Below are positions 42,798 through 51,741 of a stretch of 64,000 bases of DNA, in pieces. The notes beneath the pieces are model-generated. The model saw only the letters and a list, made by a program, of their open reading frames with translations. It made no database searches and was not told the DNA's origin. Both the position numbers and the translations under genes were made by a program. Positions within the stretch are counted from its first letter, which is position 1. Each line of letters opens with the position of its first letter. Origin of the DNA: Streptomyces violaceusniger Tu 4113 (GTDB lineage Bacteria > Actinomycetota > Actinomycetes > Streptomycetales > Streptomycetaceae); NCBI RefSeq assembly GCF_000147815.2, contig NC_015957.1, positions 9,238,001-9,302,000 on the forward strand, written 5' to 3'.

Positions 42798-43954
42798 AGG
42801 CTCAGCTCCGGTACGTCGAGACGGCGGCCCTCGGCCGACGACTTCAGGCCCAGCTCGGCGAGCTGGACGCCGCGCGCACCGGCCAGCAGGTCCCAGCGCC
42901 AGGGCTCGTCGAGCGCGACATGGCGCAGGAAGAGCTCCCACTGCGCCTTGAAGCCGTTGTCGAACTCCTCGTTGTCCGGCACCTCCTGCCACTGCTCGCG
43001 GAAGGACTCGGTGGCGGGCAGGTCGGGGTTCCAGACCGGCTTGGGGGTGGCCGAGCGGTGCTGGGCGCGGCAGTTGCGCAGCCCCGCGACGGCCGAGCCC
43101 TCGGTGCCGTCGACCTGGAACTCGACCAGCTCGTCGCGGTTCACCCGAACCGCCCAGGAGGAGTTGATCTGGGCGATGGCGCCGCCCTCGAGCTGGAAGA
43201 CGCCGTAGGCCGCGTCGTCGGCGGTGGCCTCGTACGGCTTGCCCTGCTCGTCCCAGCGGGTCGGGATGTGGGTGGTGGCCTGCGCCTGGACGGTGCGCAC
43301 GGCGCCGAACAGCTCGTGGAGCACGTACTCCCAGTGCGGGAACATGTCGACAACGATGCCGCCGCCGTCCTCGGACCGGTAGTTCCAGGAGGGCCGCTGG
43401 GCGCTCTGCCAGTCGCCCTCGAAGACCCAGTAGCCGAACTCCCCGCGCACCGAAAGGATTCTGCCGAAGAAGCCGCCGTCGATGAGGCGCTTGAGCTTCA
43501 GCAGCCCCGGCAGGAAGATCTTGTCCTGGACGACCCCGTGCTTGACGCCCGCCGCCTCGGCGAGCCGGGCCAGCTCCAGGGCGCCCGCCAGACCGGTGGC
43601 GGTCGGCTTCTCGGTGTAGATGTGCTTGCCGGCCGCGACGGCCTTCTTGATGGCCTCCTCGCGGGCGGCGGTGACCTGGGCGTCGAAGTAGATGTCGACG
43701 CGGTCGTCCGCGAGCACGGCGTCCAGGTCGGTCGAGACATCCGCGACCGGGTCGAGGCCATGGCGCTCGGCCATCTCCTTGAGCACGTGCTCCCGGCGGC
43801 CGACGAGCAGCGGCTCGGGCCACAGCACGGTGCCGTCGCCGAGGTCCAGGCCGCCCTGTTCGCGAAGGGCGAGGAGAGAGCGGACGAGGTGCTGGCGGTA
43901 GCCCATCCGGCCGGTCACACCGTTCATGGCGATCCGCACTGTCTTGCGTGTCAC
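42794..43954 (-). CDS. Gfo/Idh/MocA-family oxidoreductase
   Basis: A 386-residue NAD(P)-dependent oxidoreductase from GTG 43954, with AAGGAG 7 nt upstream. It starts VRIAMNGVTGRMGYRQHLV rather than the usual GxGxxG, has VDIYFDAQVTAAREEA, the catalytic-motif version HIYTEKPTATG, and DGGGIVVDMFPHWEYVL late in the active site. It is first in the operon with DUF993 and the TIM-barrel gene, all joined by 4-bp overlaps. Its promoter and operator appear to lie about 340 bp upstream, beyond an inserted relic. Confidence 0.88.
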   Translation of the reverse strand: MTRKTVRIAMNGVTGRMGYRQHLVRSLLALREQGGLDLGDGTVLWPEPLLVGRREHVLKEMAERHGLDPVADVSTDLDAVLADDRVDIYFDAQVTAAREEAIKKAVAAGKHIYTEKPTATGLAGALELARLAEAAGVKHGVVQDKIFLPGLLKLKRLIDGGFFGRILSVRGEFGYWVFEGDWQSAQRPSWNYRSEDGGGIVVDMFPHWEYVLHELFGAVRTVQAQATTHIPTRWDEQGKPYEATADDAAYGVFQLEGGAIAQINSSWAVRVNRDELVEFQVDGTEGSAVAGLRNCRAQHRSATPKPVWNPDLPATESFREQWQEVPDNEEFDNGFKAQWELFLRHVALDEPWRWDLLAGARGVQLAELGLKSSAEGRRLDVPELSL

Positions 43955-43966
43955 CTGGTCTCCTTC

Positions 43967-44020
43967 GAGAGATGCCCCCGCCTTCAGGCGGAGGAGGAAT
44001 CGAACCCCTGCAGATCGGGG
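43967..44020. mobile_element. Possible left part of an IS200/IS605-type relic
   Basis: CCGCC-TTCA-GGCGG (43978-43991) sits in a C-run/G-run context like the hairpin at 44242-44261 and in the same orientation. A second hairpin (CCCC...GGGG, about 44005-44020) follows. The two CTTCAG-loop hairpins bound about 270 bp. No transposase is encoded between them. The boundary is uncertain. Confidence 0.4.
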
Positions 44021-44086
44021 CAAGGAAGGGGAATTCGCCTCCAGGGGCGAAATCCCACCCATACGATCGGGTAAGGTATGTGTCGT

Positions 44087-44271
44087 GCGTTGCGAGAACC
44101 AAGCACGCACAACGTGCTGAGCGAGAACCAAGCCAGCGCAACCCAACGCTTTCGGGCAGCCGGGCAGGTTCCGTCCCGGCTGGCGCTGAGGGAGTAAGAC
44201 CTTTCAGGTCGCTGACTTGCGGGGCTTCCTGAGCCAGGAATCCCCCTGCTTCAGCTGGGGGGAGGGTTCAA
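44087..44271 (+). ncRNA. TnpB-associated omega-RNA-like structured segment (relic)
   Basis: The plus strand folds into successive stems: AGCCGGG/CCCGGCT (44158-44164 with 44175-44181), GACCT/AGGTC (44198-44202 with 44206-44210), and CCCCC-T-GC with GC-T-GGGGG around TTCA (44242-44261). It ends in GGAGGGTTCAA (44261-44271). GGAATCCCCC, a GCTTCAGC loop, a G run and TTCAA resemble the 3' scaffold of IS200/IS605 TnpB guide RNAs in actinobacteria. GCGAGAACCAAGC occurs twice upstream. No tnpB gene is present, so this is a degenerate or tnpB-less element. A match from memory, not a search. Confidence 0.5.
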
Positions 44272-44295
44272 GTGGGTTCTTCTCCTCACGTGACA

Positions 44296-44307
44296 GTAAG
44301 CGCTTTC
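44296..44307. promoter_or_regulatory. LacI-type operator, site 1
   Basis: GTAAGCGCTTTC holds the palindromic core AAGCGCTT at 44298-44305. The same core in the same GTAAGCGCTT context occurs at 52922, beside the divergent LacI gene. It probably controls the Gfo/Idh-DUF993-isomerase operon. Confidence 0.7.
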
Positions 44308-44383
44308 TAATGCTCAACGCTAGCTGCCCCGCCCCACCCCTGTACAGACCGAACACAGGGGCGGGAAGGGGCCGGTCAGCGCT

Positions 44384-46198
44384 TCAGCGCAGCGTCAGCC
44401 GATAGCGCAGGGGCGAACGCCCGGTGATCAGGACCCGCTGTCCCGCCGGGGTCAGATCGCCGCCCATCCAGCTATAGCGCTCGCCGGAGTCCACGACGGC
44501 GGGCTGGCGCGGGCCGCTGCCGTTGCCGGGCCCAAAGGTGATCACGTCATCGCCCGCCGTATATGTCCCGTACCCCTTGACCAGCGCATACGTGTCCTTC
44601 TGGCCGGGCACGGGGTCGGCCCCGGTCAGCTTTCCGCCGCTGCGGAAGCACAGTTCGAGGGCGAACGGGACCTCGGACTCGCCGATGTGGAGGTCCAGGT
44701 TCCAGCCGCCGTCGGCCTCCGCGATCCGTATCTCGGTGCGCAGGGTGCGCCACTCCTTGGGGCGGTGTGGAAAGTCCATCGCGGACCAGAACCGGCCGTC
44801 GTCGGTCAGCGGATACCGCCCGTCGGGGCGGCGGTGCTGGGGCGGCAGCGGCAGATGGTATCCGGCCCGCACCTCGGCCCACAGCCGCCAGCCGTCCGCC
44901 GTGGCTTCCACGTCCTCGGCCCGGAAGTGGCCGAGCGAGAAGAACTGCGGGGACAGCCGGAGCGAGTCCAGGATGGCCGCGCCCTTGCGCCATTTGAAGA
45001 ACGTCGGGTTGGTGGACAGACCCGAGGAGATCGCGTGCACGTCGGGGAAGTCGGTGCCGCCGAAGATCGTGGTCCGCGTCCTCCCCTTCGCGATCCGCAC
45101 CAGCCCGCAGTCCCGGTCGTGGAAGGTGAACTCCCCGGGCACCCCGGTGGCCTTGGGCAGCGGCGCGGCCAGCTCCGGATGGTCCAGCACCTCGGCCAGG
45201 AAGTCCCCCAGCGGGGTCTCGTCGAAGGTCTGGTCCGCCCCGCGCCGCTGGATGGTGGCGGCGACGGCCGCGAACCGCCCGTCCCGCTCCCGCAGCGCCA
45301 GCGCCCGGAACTGCAGCCAGTACTCGGACAGATGCTTGAGGGACTTCTGGTCCTGGCGGCGCGAATGCACCGTCTCCACCTCGCCGCCCGGCTCCAGGAG
45401 GTGCAGGGTGGCTTCCAGATTGCGGCGCACGGGGTCGTACAGCCGCGGGCGCTCGGTGAGCCGGGCCAGGGTCAGCAGCGAGGGGTTGGTGACGATGGGC
45501 GCGTAGGTGGCGCTGCGCTCGCTGTACTGGCCGCTGTCGTACTGGTCGATGCCCTCGGCCAGCCAGGCGTCGATACGGCGGGCGTAGCGGGCGTCGGGCC
45601 AGAAGGAGTTGATCCTGGCCAGCGCGGCGCACACCTTCCAGCGGTGGTTGGGGGTGTGCACCCCGCCGGTGGACAGGCCCTTGCCCGCCTTGAGCAGAAT
45701 CGTCTTCAAGGTGGCGCGGATCGCGCGGGTGCCGCTGTGGCCGTCCGCGTCCAGCAGGCCGTACACCAGGCCCAGATCGACGATCGAGAAGGCGGTGTCC
45801 GGGGGCGAGTGGACCGCACCCTGGTCGTACAGGCCGTCGTCGAACTGGGCGGCGGCCAGGGCGTCCACGAGCCGGGTCATCGGCGCGATCAGCGCGCCGT
45901 CGTGGTGGTGGGCGGCGTCGCCCCACACATGCACGGAGGTGAGCAGCCGCAGGCTCCGGGCGGCGGGGCGGGCCTGGCCGAGGTTGTTGAGCTGGTCGAG
46001 GACCGCGTCGAGCCCGTCCACGACCTCGGCCACCCGGGCGTCGGCCGCCTCGGTGAGCAGGGCCAGGAACGGCTTGTCGACCCGGCCCGCGGCGGAGGCC
46101 CGGCCCTCGGCCGAGGCGGCACCCGGAGCGCCGACGGACAGCAGCCCGCCCGCGACGGCGGTCCCGGCGAGAAAGTGACGGCGGGGCAGGGGCGTCAT
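44384..46198 (-). CDS. Secreted (alpha/alpha)-toroid glycan-active enzyme candidate
   Basis: A 604-residue protein with a Tat signal (PRRHFLAGTAVAGG). Residues about 45-330 look helical, with alpha/alpha-barrel features (HTPNHRWKVCAALARINSFW, YDSGQYSERSATYAPIVTN, VETVHSRRQDQKSL); the C-terminal part is a beta-sandwich (GWRLWAEVRAGYHLPL). This two-part layout is shared by heparinase II/III-like lyases and some glycoside hydrolases. I cannot name the family. Conserved His/Arg/Tyr in those motifs are candidate catalytic residues. Last gene of the ABC-transporter operon, so it probably trims the glycan that the importer takes up. Confidence 0.72.
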   Translation of the reverse strand: MTPLPRRHFLAGTAVAGGLLSVGAPGAASAEGRASAAGRVDKPFLALLTEAADARVAEVVDGLDAVLDQLNNLGQARPAARSLRLLTSVHVWGDAAHHHDGALIAPMTRLVDALAAAQFDDGLYDQGAVHSPPDTAFSIVDLGLVYGLLDADGHSGTRAIRATLKTILLKAGKGLSTGGVHTPNHRWKVCAALARINSFWPDARYARRIDAWLAEGIDQYDSGQYSERSATYAPIVTNPSLLTLARLTERPRLYDPVRRNLEATLHLLEPGGEVETVHSRRQDQKSLKHLSEYWLQFRALALRERDGRFAAVAATIQRRGADQTFDETPLGDFLAEVLDHPELAAPLPKATGVPGEFTFHDRDCGLVRIAKGRTRTTIFGGTDFPDVHAISSGLSTNPTFFKWRKGAAILDSLRLSPQFFSLGHFRAEDVEATADGWRLWAEVRAGYHLPLPPQHRRPDGRYPLTDDGRFWSAMDFPHRPKEWRTLRTEIRIAEADGGWNLDLHIGESEVPFALELCFRSGGKLTGADPVPGQKDTYALVKGYGTYTAGDDVITFGPGNGSGPRQPAVVDSGERYSWMGGDLTPAGQRVLITGRSPLRYRLTLR

Positions 46199-46217
46199 CG
46201 GTGGTGCTCCGTGGCTC

Positions 46218-46802
46218 TCAAAGGTGGTGCTCCGTGGCTCTGGCGGCGATCGCGAGGGGGCCGGGGACGAGGAAGAGCAGCGGCGGATAGGCCCAGGCGC
46301 AGACGGCGGCGGTGGCGACGGCCAGCAGCAGCACGCCGCTCGCCCGGGGCCCGCGCACGCTGTCGTACGCCGCCGAGCGCAGCGCGGTACGCCAGCTCGT
46401 CGCCGACTCGGGGCGGGCGCAGGCCCGCAGATAGACGACGGCGAGCAGTCCGGCCACGGCGAGCAGCGCGGGCCGGAAGAGCACCGCGCCCGGCAGCCCC
46501 GCGCCCGCCGCGAGCGCGTTGAACAGCAGCAGGGCGCCGCCGGCCAGCAGCCCCGCCCCGGCCAGCAGATCGCCGGTGCGCAGCCGCCTCCGCAGCGCGC
46601 GGAGATAGCCGCCCGCCGTGGTGGGCGCGTCCTGGCGCACCCGCCGGTCCAGGACGGCGCAGGCCGTGGACATGGCGGCCGGGGCGGTGATCAGCGGCAG
46701 CGAGGCGGCGGCCGTGGCCAGGCCCACCGCCAGGACGTCGGCGAAGAGCGCGAAGCGCGGGCCGAACAGCTCGCCGGGTTCACGTCTGGTGGCGGTGTCC
46801 AT
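46218..46802 (-). CDS. DUF624 (YesL-like) membrane protein
   Basis: A 194-residue protein with about five hydrophobic helices. The N-terminal LFADVLAVGLATAAASLPLI and the region with TTAGGYLRALRRRLRTGDLL match YesL/DUF624 proteins, which accompany carbohydrate ABC importers in many Gram-positive bacteria. Its role is unknown, perhaps assisting the permease. It lies 6 nt downstream of the permease gene. Confidence 0.8.
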   Translation of the reverse strand: MDTATRREPGELFGPRFALFADVLAVGLATAAASLPLITAPAAMSTACAVLDRRVRQDAPTTAGGYLRALRRRLRTGDLLAGAGLLAGGALLLFNALAAGAGLPGAVLFRPALLAVAGLLAVVYLRACARPESATSWRTALRSAAYDSVRGPRASGVLLLAVATAAVCAWAYPPLLFLVPGPLAIAARATEHHL

Positions 46803-46808
46803 GGCCGG

Positions 46809-47690
46809 TCACCCCTTCAGTCCGGAGCTGGCCATGCCCTCGACCAGGAATCGCTGGAACGCGAGGAAGAAGAGCACGATGGGCAGCAGGGCGAACACGG
46901 ACATCGCGAACATCGGGCCGAAGGCCGACTGGCTGGAGGCGTCCACGAAGGACCGCAGGGCCAGGGTCAGGGTGAACTTCTCCGGCTCGAAGAGATAGAT
47001 GAGCTGGGTGAAGAAGTCGTTCCAGGTCCAGATGAAGGTGAAGATCGCGGTGGTGATCAGGGCGGGCCGGGTCAGCGGCAGGATGACGCTGAAGAACGAG
47101 CGGAAGGGCCCGCAGCCGTCGATCCGCGCAGCCTCCTCCAGCTCACGCGGCAGTCCGCGCATGAACTGCACGATGAGGAAGACGAAGAAGGCGTCGGTGG
47201 CCAGGAACTTCGGCAGGATCATCGGCCAGTAGGTGTTCACCATGCCGAGCTGGTTGAAGATGATGTACTGCGGAATGAGGATGGCGTGGTGCGGCAGCAT
47301 GATCGTCGCGATCATGAACGCGAAGAGCGGACCGCGCATCCTGAACCGCAGCCGCGCGAAGGCGTACGCGGCGAGCGAGCAGCTTATGACGTTGCCGAGC
47401 ACCGCGCCGCACGCGATGAGCAGCGAGTTCCACAGCAGCCGTCCGACGCTGACCTCGTTCACCCCGTCCAGGGCGGTGGAGTAGTTGCTCCATTCGAAGT
47501 GGCTGGGCAGCAGCTTGAGGCTGGCGATGACCTCGTCGGCGGGCTTGAACGAGGTCGCCAGCAGCCAGGCCAGCGGATAGAGCATCACCAGCAGCACGGC
47601 GATCAGGCAGGCGTGCAGCGCGATCCGGCCGGCGGGCCGCCGCCGCGCCGCCGGGGCGGCCGGGGCGGTGGAGATCGGGGCGGTGGTCAT
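46809..47690 (-). CDS. Carbohydrate ABC transporter permease, MalG type
   Basis: A 293-residue membrane protein from ATG 47690, overlapping the upstream permease stop (ATGA). It has six helices and the cytoplasmic EAA loop ELEEAARIDGCGPFRSFFSVILP, with TSFKPADEVIASLKLLP near the N-terminus. It pairs with the 47687-48649 product. No ATPase gene is in the operon, so it presumably shares a general MsiK-type ATPase, as is usual in Streptomyces. Confidence 0.92.
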   Translation of the reverse strand: MTTAPISTAPAAPAARRRPAGRIALHACLIAVLLVMLYPLAWLLATSFKPADEVIASLKLLPSHFEWSNYSTALDGVNEVSVGRLLWNSLLIACGAVLGNVISCSLAAYAFARLRFRMRGPLFAFMIATIMLPHHAILIPQYIIFNQLGMVNTYWPMILPKFLATDAFFVFLIVQFMRGLPRELEEAARIDGCGPFRSFFSVILPLTRPALITTAIFTFIWTWNDFFTQLIYLFEPEKFTLTLALRSFVDASSQSAFGPMFAMSVFALLPIVLFFLAFQRFLVEGMASSGLKG

Positions 47691-48649
47691 CGGGCCCCCT
47701 CGTTGTTGTCGTTGGCGTAGAAGACCCAGGCCCGGGAGGTGCGGAAGAGGACCGCGGTGACGACCCCGATGGCCAGCAGCAGCGCCCAGGCCATGGCGGA
47801 GGCGTAGCCCATATGGGAGGCGGTGAAGCCGCGGTCGTAGAGGTAGAGCGTGTAGACCAGCGTGGAGTCGGCGGGTCCGCCCTTGCCCGCGCTGACCGCG
47901 AAGGCGGGGGTGAAGACCTGGAACGCCTGGATCATCTGGAGCACCAGGTTGAAGAAGAGCACCGGGGAGAGCATCGGGATGGTGATGGAGCGGAACTGCC
48001 GCCACCAGGAGGCCCCGTCGACCGCCGCCGCCTCGTACAGCTCGACGGGTATCTGCTGGAGCCCGGCCAGGAAGATCACCATGGGGGCGCCGAACTGCCA
48101 GATGGTCAGCAGCGCGACCGACAGGATGGCCCAGCCCGGCTTGTTGATCCAGCCGCCGATGTCGATGCCCATGCCGGAGAGCAGGTTGTCCACCGAGCCG
48201 CCGTCGTTGAAGATCGCCCGCCAGACCAGGGCGATGGACATCGACGCACCGAGCAGCGAGGGCGCGTAGAACGCCGAGCGGTAGAAGCCCTTGCCGCGCT
48301 TGACCGACTTCAGCGCGATGGCGACGGCGAGCGCCATGGCGAGCTGCAGCGGCACCGCGATCACGACATACGTCAGGGTCGTGATGACCGACCGCCAGTA
48401 GCGGGGGTCCTCGGTGAACATCTGCGTGTAGTTGCGGAAGCCGATCCACTGGGGCGCGTCGAACATGTCGTAGTCGGTGAACGACAGATACAGGGACACG
48501 GCCATGGGCAGCAGCGTCAGCACGGCGGCGCCGAGCACCCATGGGGACAGGAACACCCAGGCGGCCCCCTGCCGCTCGCGCTTCGGCGCCCGCCTGCCGC
48601 CGGTGGCGGGGGGCGCGGCGTCCTGGGGGCGGGTCGCGGTCGCGGTCAT
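47687..48649 (-). CDS. Carbohydrate ABC transporter permease, MalF type
   Basis: A 320-residue permease starting MTATATRPQDAAPPATGG. FLSPWVLGAAVLTLLPMAVSLYL is the first helix, and the EAA loop is ELYEAAAVDGASWWRQFRSITIP. SFTDYDMFDAPQWIGFRNY is typical of sugar importers of this class. It overlaps the binding-protein stop by 4 bp. Confidence 0.92.
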   Translation of the reverse strand: MTATATRPQDAAPPATGGRRAPKRERQGAAWVFLSPWVLGAAVLTLLPMAVSLYLSFTDYDMFDAPQWIGFRNYTQMFTEDPRYWRSVITTLTYVVIAVPLQLAMALAVAIALKSVKRGKGFYRSAFYAPSLLGASMSIALVWRAIFNDGGSVDNLLSGMGIDIGGWINKPGWAILSVALLTIWQFGAPMVIFLAGLQQIPVELYEAAAVDGASWWRQFRSITIPMLSPVLFFNLVLQMIQAFQVFTPAFAVSAGKGGPADSTLVYTLYLYDRGFTASHMGYASAMAWALLLAIGVVTAVLFRTSRAWVFYANDNNEGAR

Positions 48650-49935
48650 TGCCTCAGCTCCGCCTTCGCCTCGGTGATGTAGTTCTTTGCCGCCTCGCGC
48701 GGCGACAGGCGCTCGTAACTGACCTGGTCGTAGTCGCGCGAGAAGGTGCCCTGCAGTGAGGTGTCACCCTTGGGCGGCGCGGGCGGCGGGTCCTTCAGCT
48801 TGCCCTCGAACTGCTTCTGGTAGGTGGAGATGACCTGGTCGAAGCCCTCCAGCTTGGGCAGGACGCCCTGCCGGATGGCGTCGTTGGCCGGGATGCCGCG
48901 GGAGGCGCCGAGGATGGCGCCCGCCTCCTTGTCGTTGAGCAGGAAGTCGATGAACTGGGCCGCCTGCTTGGGGTGTCCGGTCTTGGCCGAGGCGCCGAAG
49001 AACATCGACGGTTTGAAGTACTGCCCGGGGGTGCCGTCCTCGCCGACCGGGAACGGTGCCAGCTTCAGCCCCTCGCCGACGATGGCCGAATAGCCGCTGA
49101 CGGGGGCGTCCCAGTTGAAGTCGGCGACGGACTTCAGCCGGCCCAGCGGAGTGTTCTCCACCGTGCCGTCCATCTGGGTGGTCTGCTCGGCGGACGAGAC
49201 CGCGCCCTCCTTACGGAGCTTCGTGCACCACTCCCAGTAACGCGTCAGATCGTCGGCGGTGAAGCCGAGCTTCTCGTCCTTGGCGTAGAGGGACTTGCCC
49301 CGGCTGCGCAGCCAGATCTCGAAGACGTCCTCGCTCTGGCCCGGGTCGGTGGAGCCGACCCGCCCCTGTGTCGCCGGGGACGCCGCCAGCTTGCGCATCG
49401 CATCGGCCCAGTCGTCCCAGGTCCAGGTCAGGGTGGGTGCGGGGACGCCCGCCTTGCGCCACAGCGTGGCGTCGTACGCCATCGTCTCGGTGCCGCGGGC
49501 CACCGGGAGCGCGTACTGCTCGCCGTCCACCACTCCGGTGGCCAGCAGCCCCTTGTCGATCTCCGAGGTGCGCAGCTCGGGGTGTTTGCCGAGGTTCAGC
49601 AGGATGCCGGAGGTGGCGTACTGGTTGATCTGCCGGTAGTCGAGCTGCATCACATCGGGGGCGTCGCCGCCCGCCGCCTGCGTGGCCAGCTTCGCCTTGT
49701 AGGTGTCGAAGCCCGCGAAGGACGTGCTGATGTCGATGTCGGGGTGGCGCTCCTCGAAGAGCCCCACGGCCTCTTCGGTGCGGGCGGCCCGGTCGGGGTT
49801 TCCCCACCAGGTGAACCGCAGGCTGACCTTGCCGCCCGAGCCGCCGCCGCCATCGCCGCCGCAGCCCGTGAGGGTCCCCCCGAGCGTGAGCACGAGAGCC
49901 AGGGCGCAGGACGCCTTTGTCCTGTTTCTGCGCAT
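48646..49935 (-). CDS. Carbohydrate ABC transporter substrate-binding lipoprotein
   Basis: A 429-residue extracellular solute-binding protein. The lipobox is LTGC (Cys25), followed by a Gly-rich linker. Family features: VSLRFTWWGNPDRAARTEEAV, FEERHPDIDISTSFAGFDTYKAKL, DVMQLDYRQINQYA, GFDQVISTYQKQF. It captures an oligosaccharide or glycoside for the two permeases. The ligand is not evident. Confidence 0.92.
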   Translation of the reverse strand: MRRNRTKASCALALVLTLGGTLTGCGGDGGGGSGGKVSLRFTWWGNPDRAARTEEAVGLFEERHPDIDISTSFAGFDTYKAKLATQAAGGDAPDVMQLDYRQINQYATSGILLNLGKHPELRTSEIDKGLLATGVVDGEQYALPVARGTETMAYDATLWRKAGVPAPTLTWTWDDWADAMRKLAASPATQGRVGSTDPGQSEDVFEIWLRSRGKSLYAKDEKLGFTADDLTRYWEWCTKLRKEGAVSSAEQTTQMDGTVENTPLGRLKSVADFNWDAPVSGYSAIVGEGLKLAPFPVGEDGTPGQYFKPSMFFGASAKTGHPKQAAQFIDFLLNDKEAGAILGASRGIPANDAIRQGVLPKLEGFDQVISTYQKQFEGKLKDPPPAPPKGDTSLQGTFSRDYDQVSYERLSPREAAKNYITEAKAELRQ

Positions 49936-50004
49936 ACCGGAGCCGACCTCCCTCCTGAATTGTCCGCCCAGCGTATGAGCGTGCGTGGTGGTGTGCTACG
50001 GCTG

Positions 50005-50754
50005 CTATTCGCCGTAGTACGGGAGCGTGACACCGGGCAGTTCGTACTCGTCCCGGCGGCCGCACATGCCGTAGCCGCCCCGGCGGCTGGGCCCGGTCGC
50101 GGTGACCCGCGCCTCGGCCAGATGCGAGGGGTCGCCCGCGGCGAGCGCGGTGAGCTGCTCTCCGGTGCGCCGCGCGGCGGCGAGCGCCCCGTCCCGCCAG
50201 CGCGGCTCCCACTCCTTCACCTTGGGCGCGGCGATCCGCACCGCCGCCTCGTGGAAGGCGCGCAGCGGTCCGTCGTCGCCCTTCTCGGCGGCGGCCCGCA
50301 GCGTCAGATAGCCCTCGATCGCCAGGTCCCGGCGGCGCCGGGCGGCCGCGTCGGCCTCCGGCCCCTCCTTGGCGGGCAGCGCGGCGGCCGCCGCGTACCG
50401 CTCGGGGTCGGCCAGCACCTCGGGCGGGAAGGTGAAGACGGCGTCCCCGGCCTCCGGCAGCCCGCTGTTCTGCATCAGCACGGTCACCTTGAGGCCGCCG
50501 CCCTGCACCATCCGGTGCACCGTGCCGGGGGTGAACCACACCACCGCGCCCGGCTCCAGCGGGGTCTCGGTGAAGCCGTCCCCGACGGTCAGGGTCTGCA
50601 CGGCGCCGCGTCCCGCGGTGACCACATACGCCTCGGTGCAGGCCAGATGGAGATGGGGGCTGCCGCCGCACACCCCGTCGGCCGCCTCCCACTCGTACGC
50701 GCTGATGTGGGACATCCCCACACCGCCCGGCAGCGGGGCGAACATCTCGCTCAT
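50005..50754 (-). CDS. Cupin-domain protein
   Basis: A 249-residue protein from ATG 50754, 5 nt after the upstream stop; a GTG at 50766 is possible. Residues about 20-115 are a cupin: SPHLHLACTEAYVVTAGRGA gives His, His and Glu ligands and WFTPGTVHRMV the last His. Residues about 130-200 are helical and charged. Such cupins act as sugar-binding or isomerase-like accessory enzymes in carbohydrate clusters. The reaction is unknown. Confidence 0.8.
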   Translation of the reverse strand: MSEMFAPLPGGVGMSHISAYEWEAADGVCGGSPHLHLACTEAYVVTAGRGAVQTLTVGDGFTETPLEPGAVVWFTPGTVHRMVQGGGLKVTVLMQNSGLPEAGDAVFTFPPEVLADPERYAAAAALPAKEGPEADAAARRRRDLAIEGYLTLRAAAEKGDDGPLRAFHEAAVRIAAPKVKEWEPRWRDGALAAARRTGEQLTALAAGDPSHLAEARVTATGPSRRGGYGMCGRRDEYELPGVTLPYYGE

Positions 50755-50759
50755 GCGGC

Positions 50760-51734
50760 TCACCACCCGTGGTTCTCGAGGTAGCCCTCGGCGCGCGCCC
50801 GGTCCCAGGCGCCGTCCGCGACCACCACCCGGTAGCGGTAGCCGAAGGACTCCCCCGGCGGAAGCTCGAACTCCTCGAAGAACGCCCAGGAGGGGGCGAC
50901 CGAGGGGATCGGCTCGGAGCGTACGAACCAGTGGGAGGCGTGGATCGCGTCGGTGTGGTCGAGGTTTTCCGGCGCGTGTGCGAACAGCAGCGTGGAGTGC
51001 CCGTCGACGCCGTCGTGCTCACCGGTGAACGCGACCCAGGGGGCCTCGGCGGCCGGGGTGCCCATCAGGTCCGAGGCGCCCTTCTCGCCCTCGCCGCCGC
51101 GCCCGTCCGGGCCGATCACGTCGCCGCCGGTGAAGTCGCGCGGGCCGCGCCAGTTGAGCCCGGTGTACCCGGCCATCTCCCGGCCGGCGGTGGTCGGGGA
51201 GCCGAAGTGCAGGGCCTCGCCGCGGATGTTGGTGAGGCGGATGGACCAGTCCAGGGCCCAGGTGCCCTCCTCCGGTTCCACCGAGTGGAGTTCGATGGTG
51301 CGCACCTCGCGCGCCCACTCCTGGCCGCCGCTGTGTTGTACAGAAGGATTGGCGACCCACGTGAGCGTCTCCACGAAGCGCAGCCGGTCGTCGGCGACCG
51401 CGAACTCCTCGAAGCCGTCGTGGCGCATCGAGCCGACGCGCTCCTCGACGTGCTGGTAGCCCTGCTCGGGGCCGAGGTAGGAGTTGCCGCCCCAGAAGTT
51501 CTGGCCGGACAGATGGCTGGAGGTCATCTGCAGGCCCTTGTGCCAGCGGTGGTCGCTGGGCCGGTAGCCGGAGACCGGGTTTCCGGCGAGGGTGCGCAGC
51601 GGGTGGGCGTAGGGCTTACGGGCCTCGAAGGCTTCCGGGTCGGGCCGGTAGACGTAGGCCATCAGCTCGACGCCGCCGGAGGCGACCGAGATCCGCTCGC
51701 CGTGGGTGTGGGTGACGGTGATGCGCTGGGTCAT
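50760..51734 (-). CDS. DUF6807 (PmoA-like) protein
   Basis: A 324-residue protein. HPLRTLAGNPVSGYRPSDHRWHKGLQM near residues 44-70 and WTGLNWRGPRDFTG-like GYTGLNWRGPRD are hallmarks of the family annotated PmoA/DUF6807. Conserved His-His-His in that N-terminal stretch may bind a metal or sugar. The C-terminus has LPPGESFGYRYRVVVADG, a galactose-mutarotase-like ending. The family is common beside Gfo/Idh/MocA oxidoreductases, and its biochemical role is not established to my knowledge. Confidence 0.82.
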   Translation of the reverse strand: MTQRITVTHTHGERISVASGGVELMAYVYRPDPEAFEARKPYAHPLRTLAGNPVSGYRPSDHRWHKGLQMTSSHLSGQNFWGGNSYLGPEQGYQHVEERVGSMRHDGFEEFAVADDRLRFVETLTWVANPSVQHSGGQEWAREVRTIELHSVEPEEGTWALDWSIRLTNIRGEALHFGSPTTAGREMAGYTGLNWRGPRDFTGGDVIGPDGRGGEGEKGASDLMGTPAAEAPWVAFTGEHDGVDGHSTLLFAHAPENLDHTDAIHASHWFVRSEPIPSVAPSWAFFEEFELPPGESFGYRYRVVVADGAWDRARAEGYLENHGW

Positions 51735-51741
51735 GGCGGCC

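Noticed and set aside
43967..44271. Metabolite riboswitch in the leader of the 43954 operon
   Set aside because: The recognisable stems and the TTCAA end read on the plus strand, antisense to the operon. They look like an IS200/IS605 end rather than a known aptamer.
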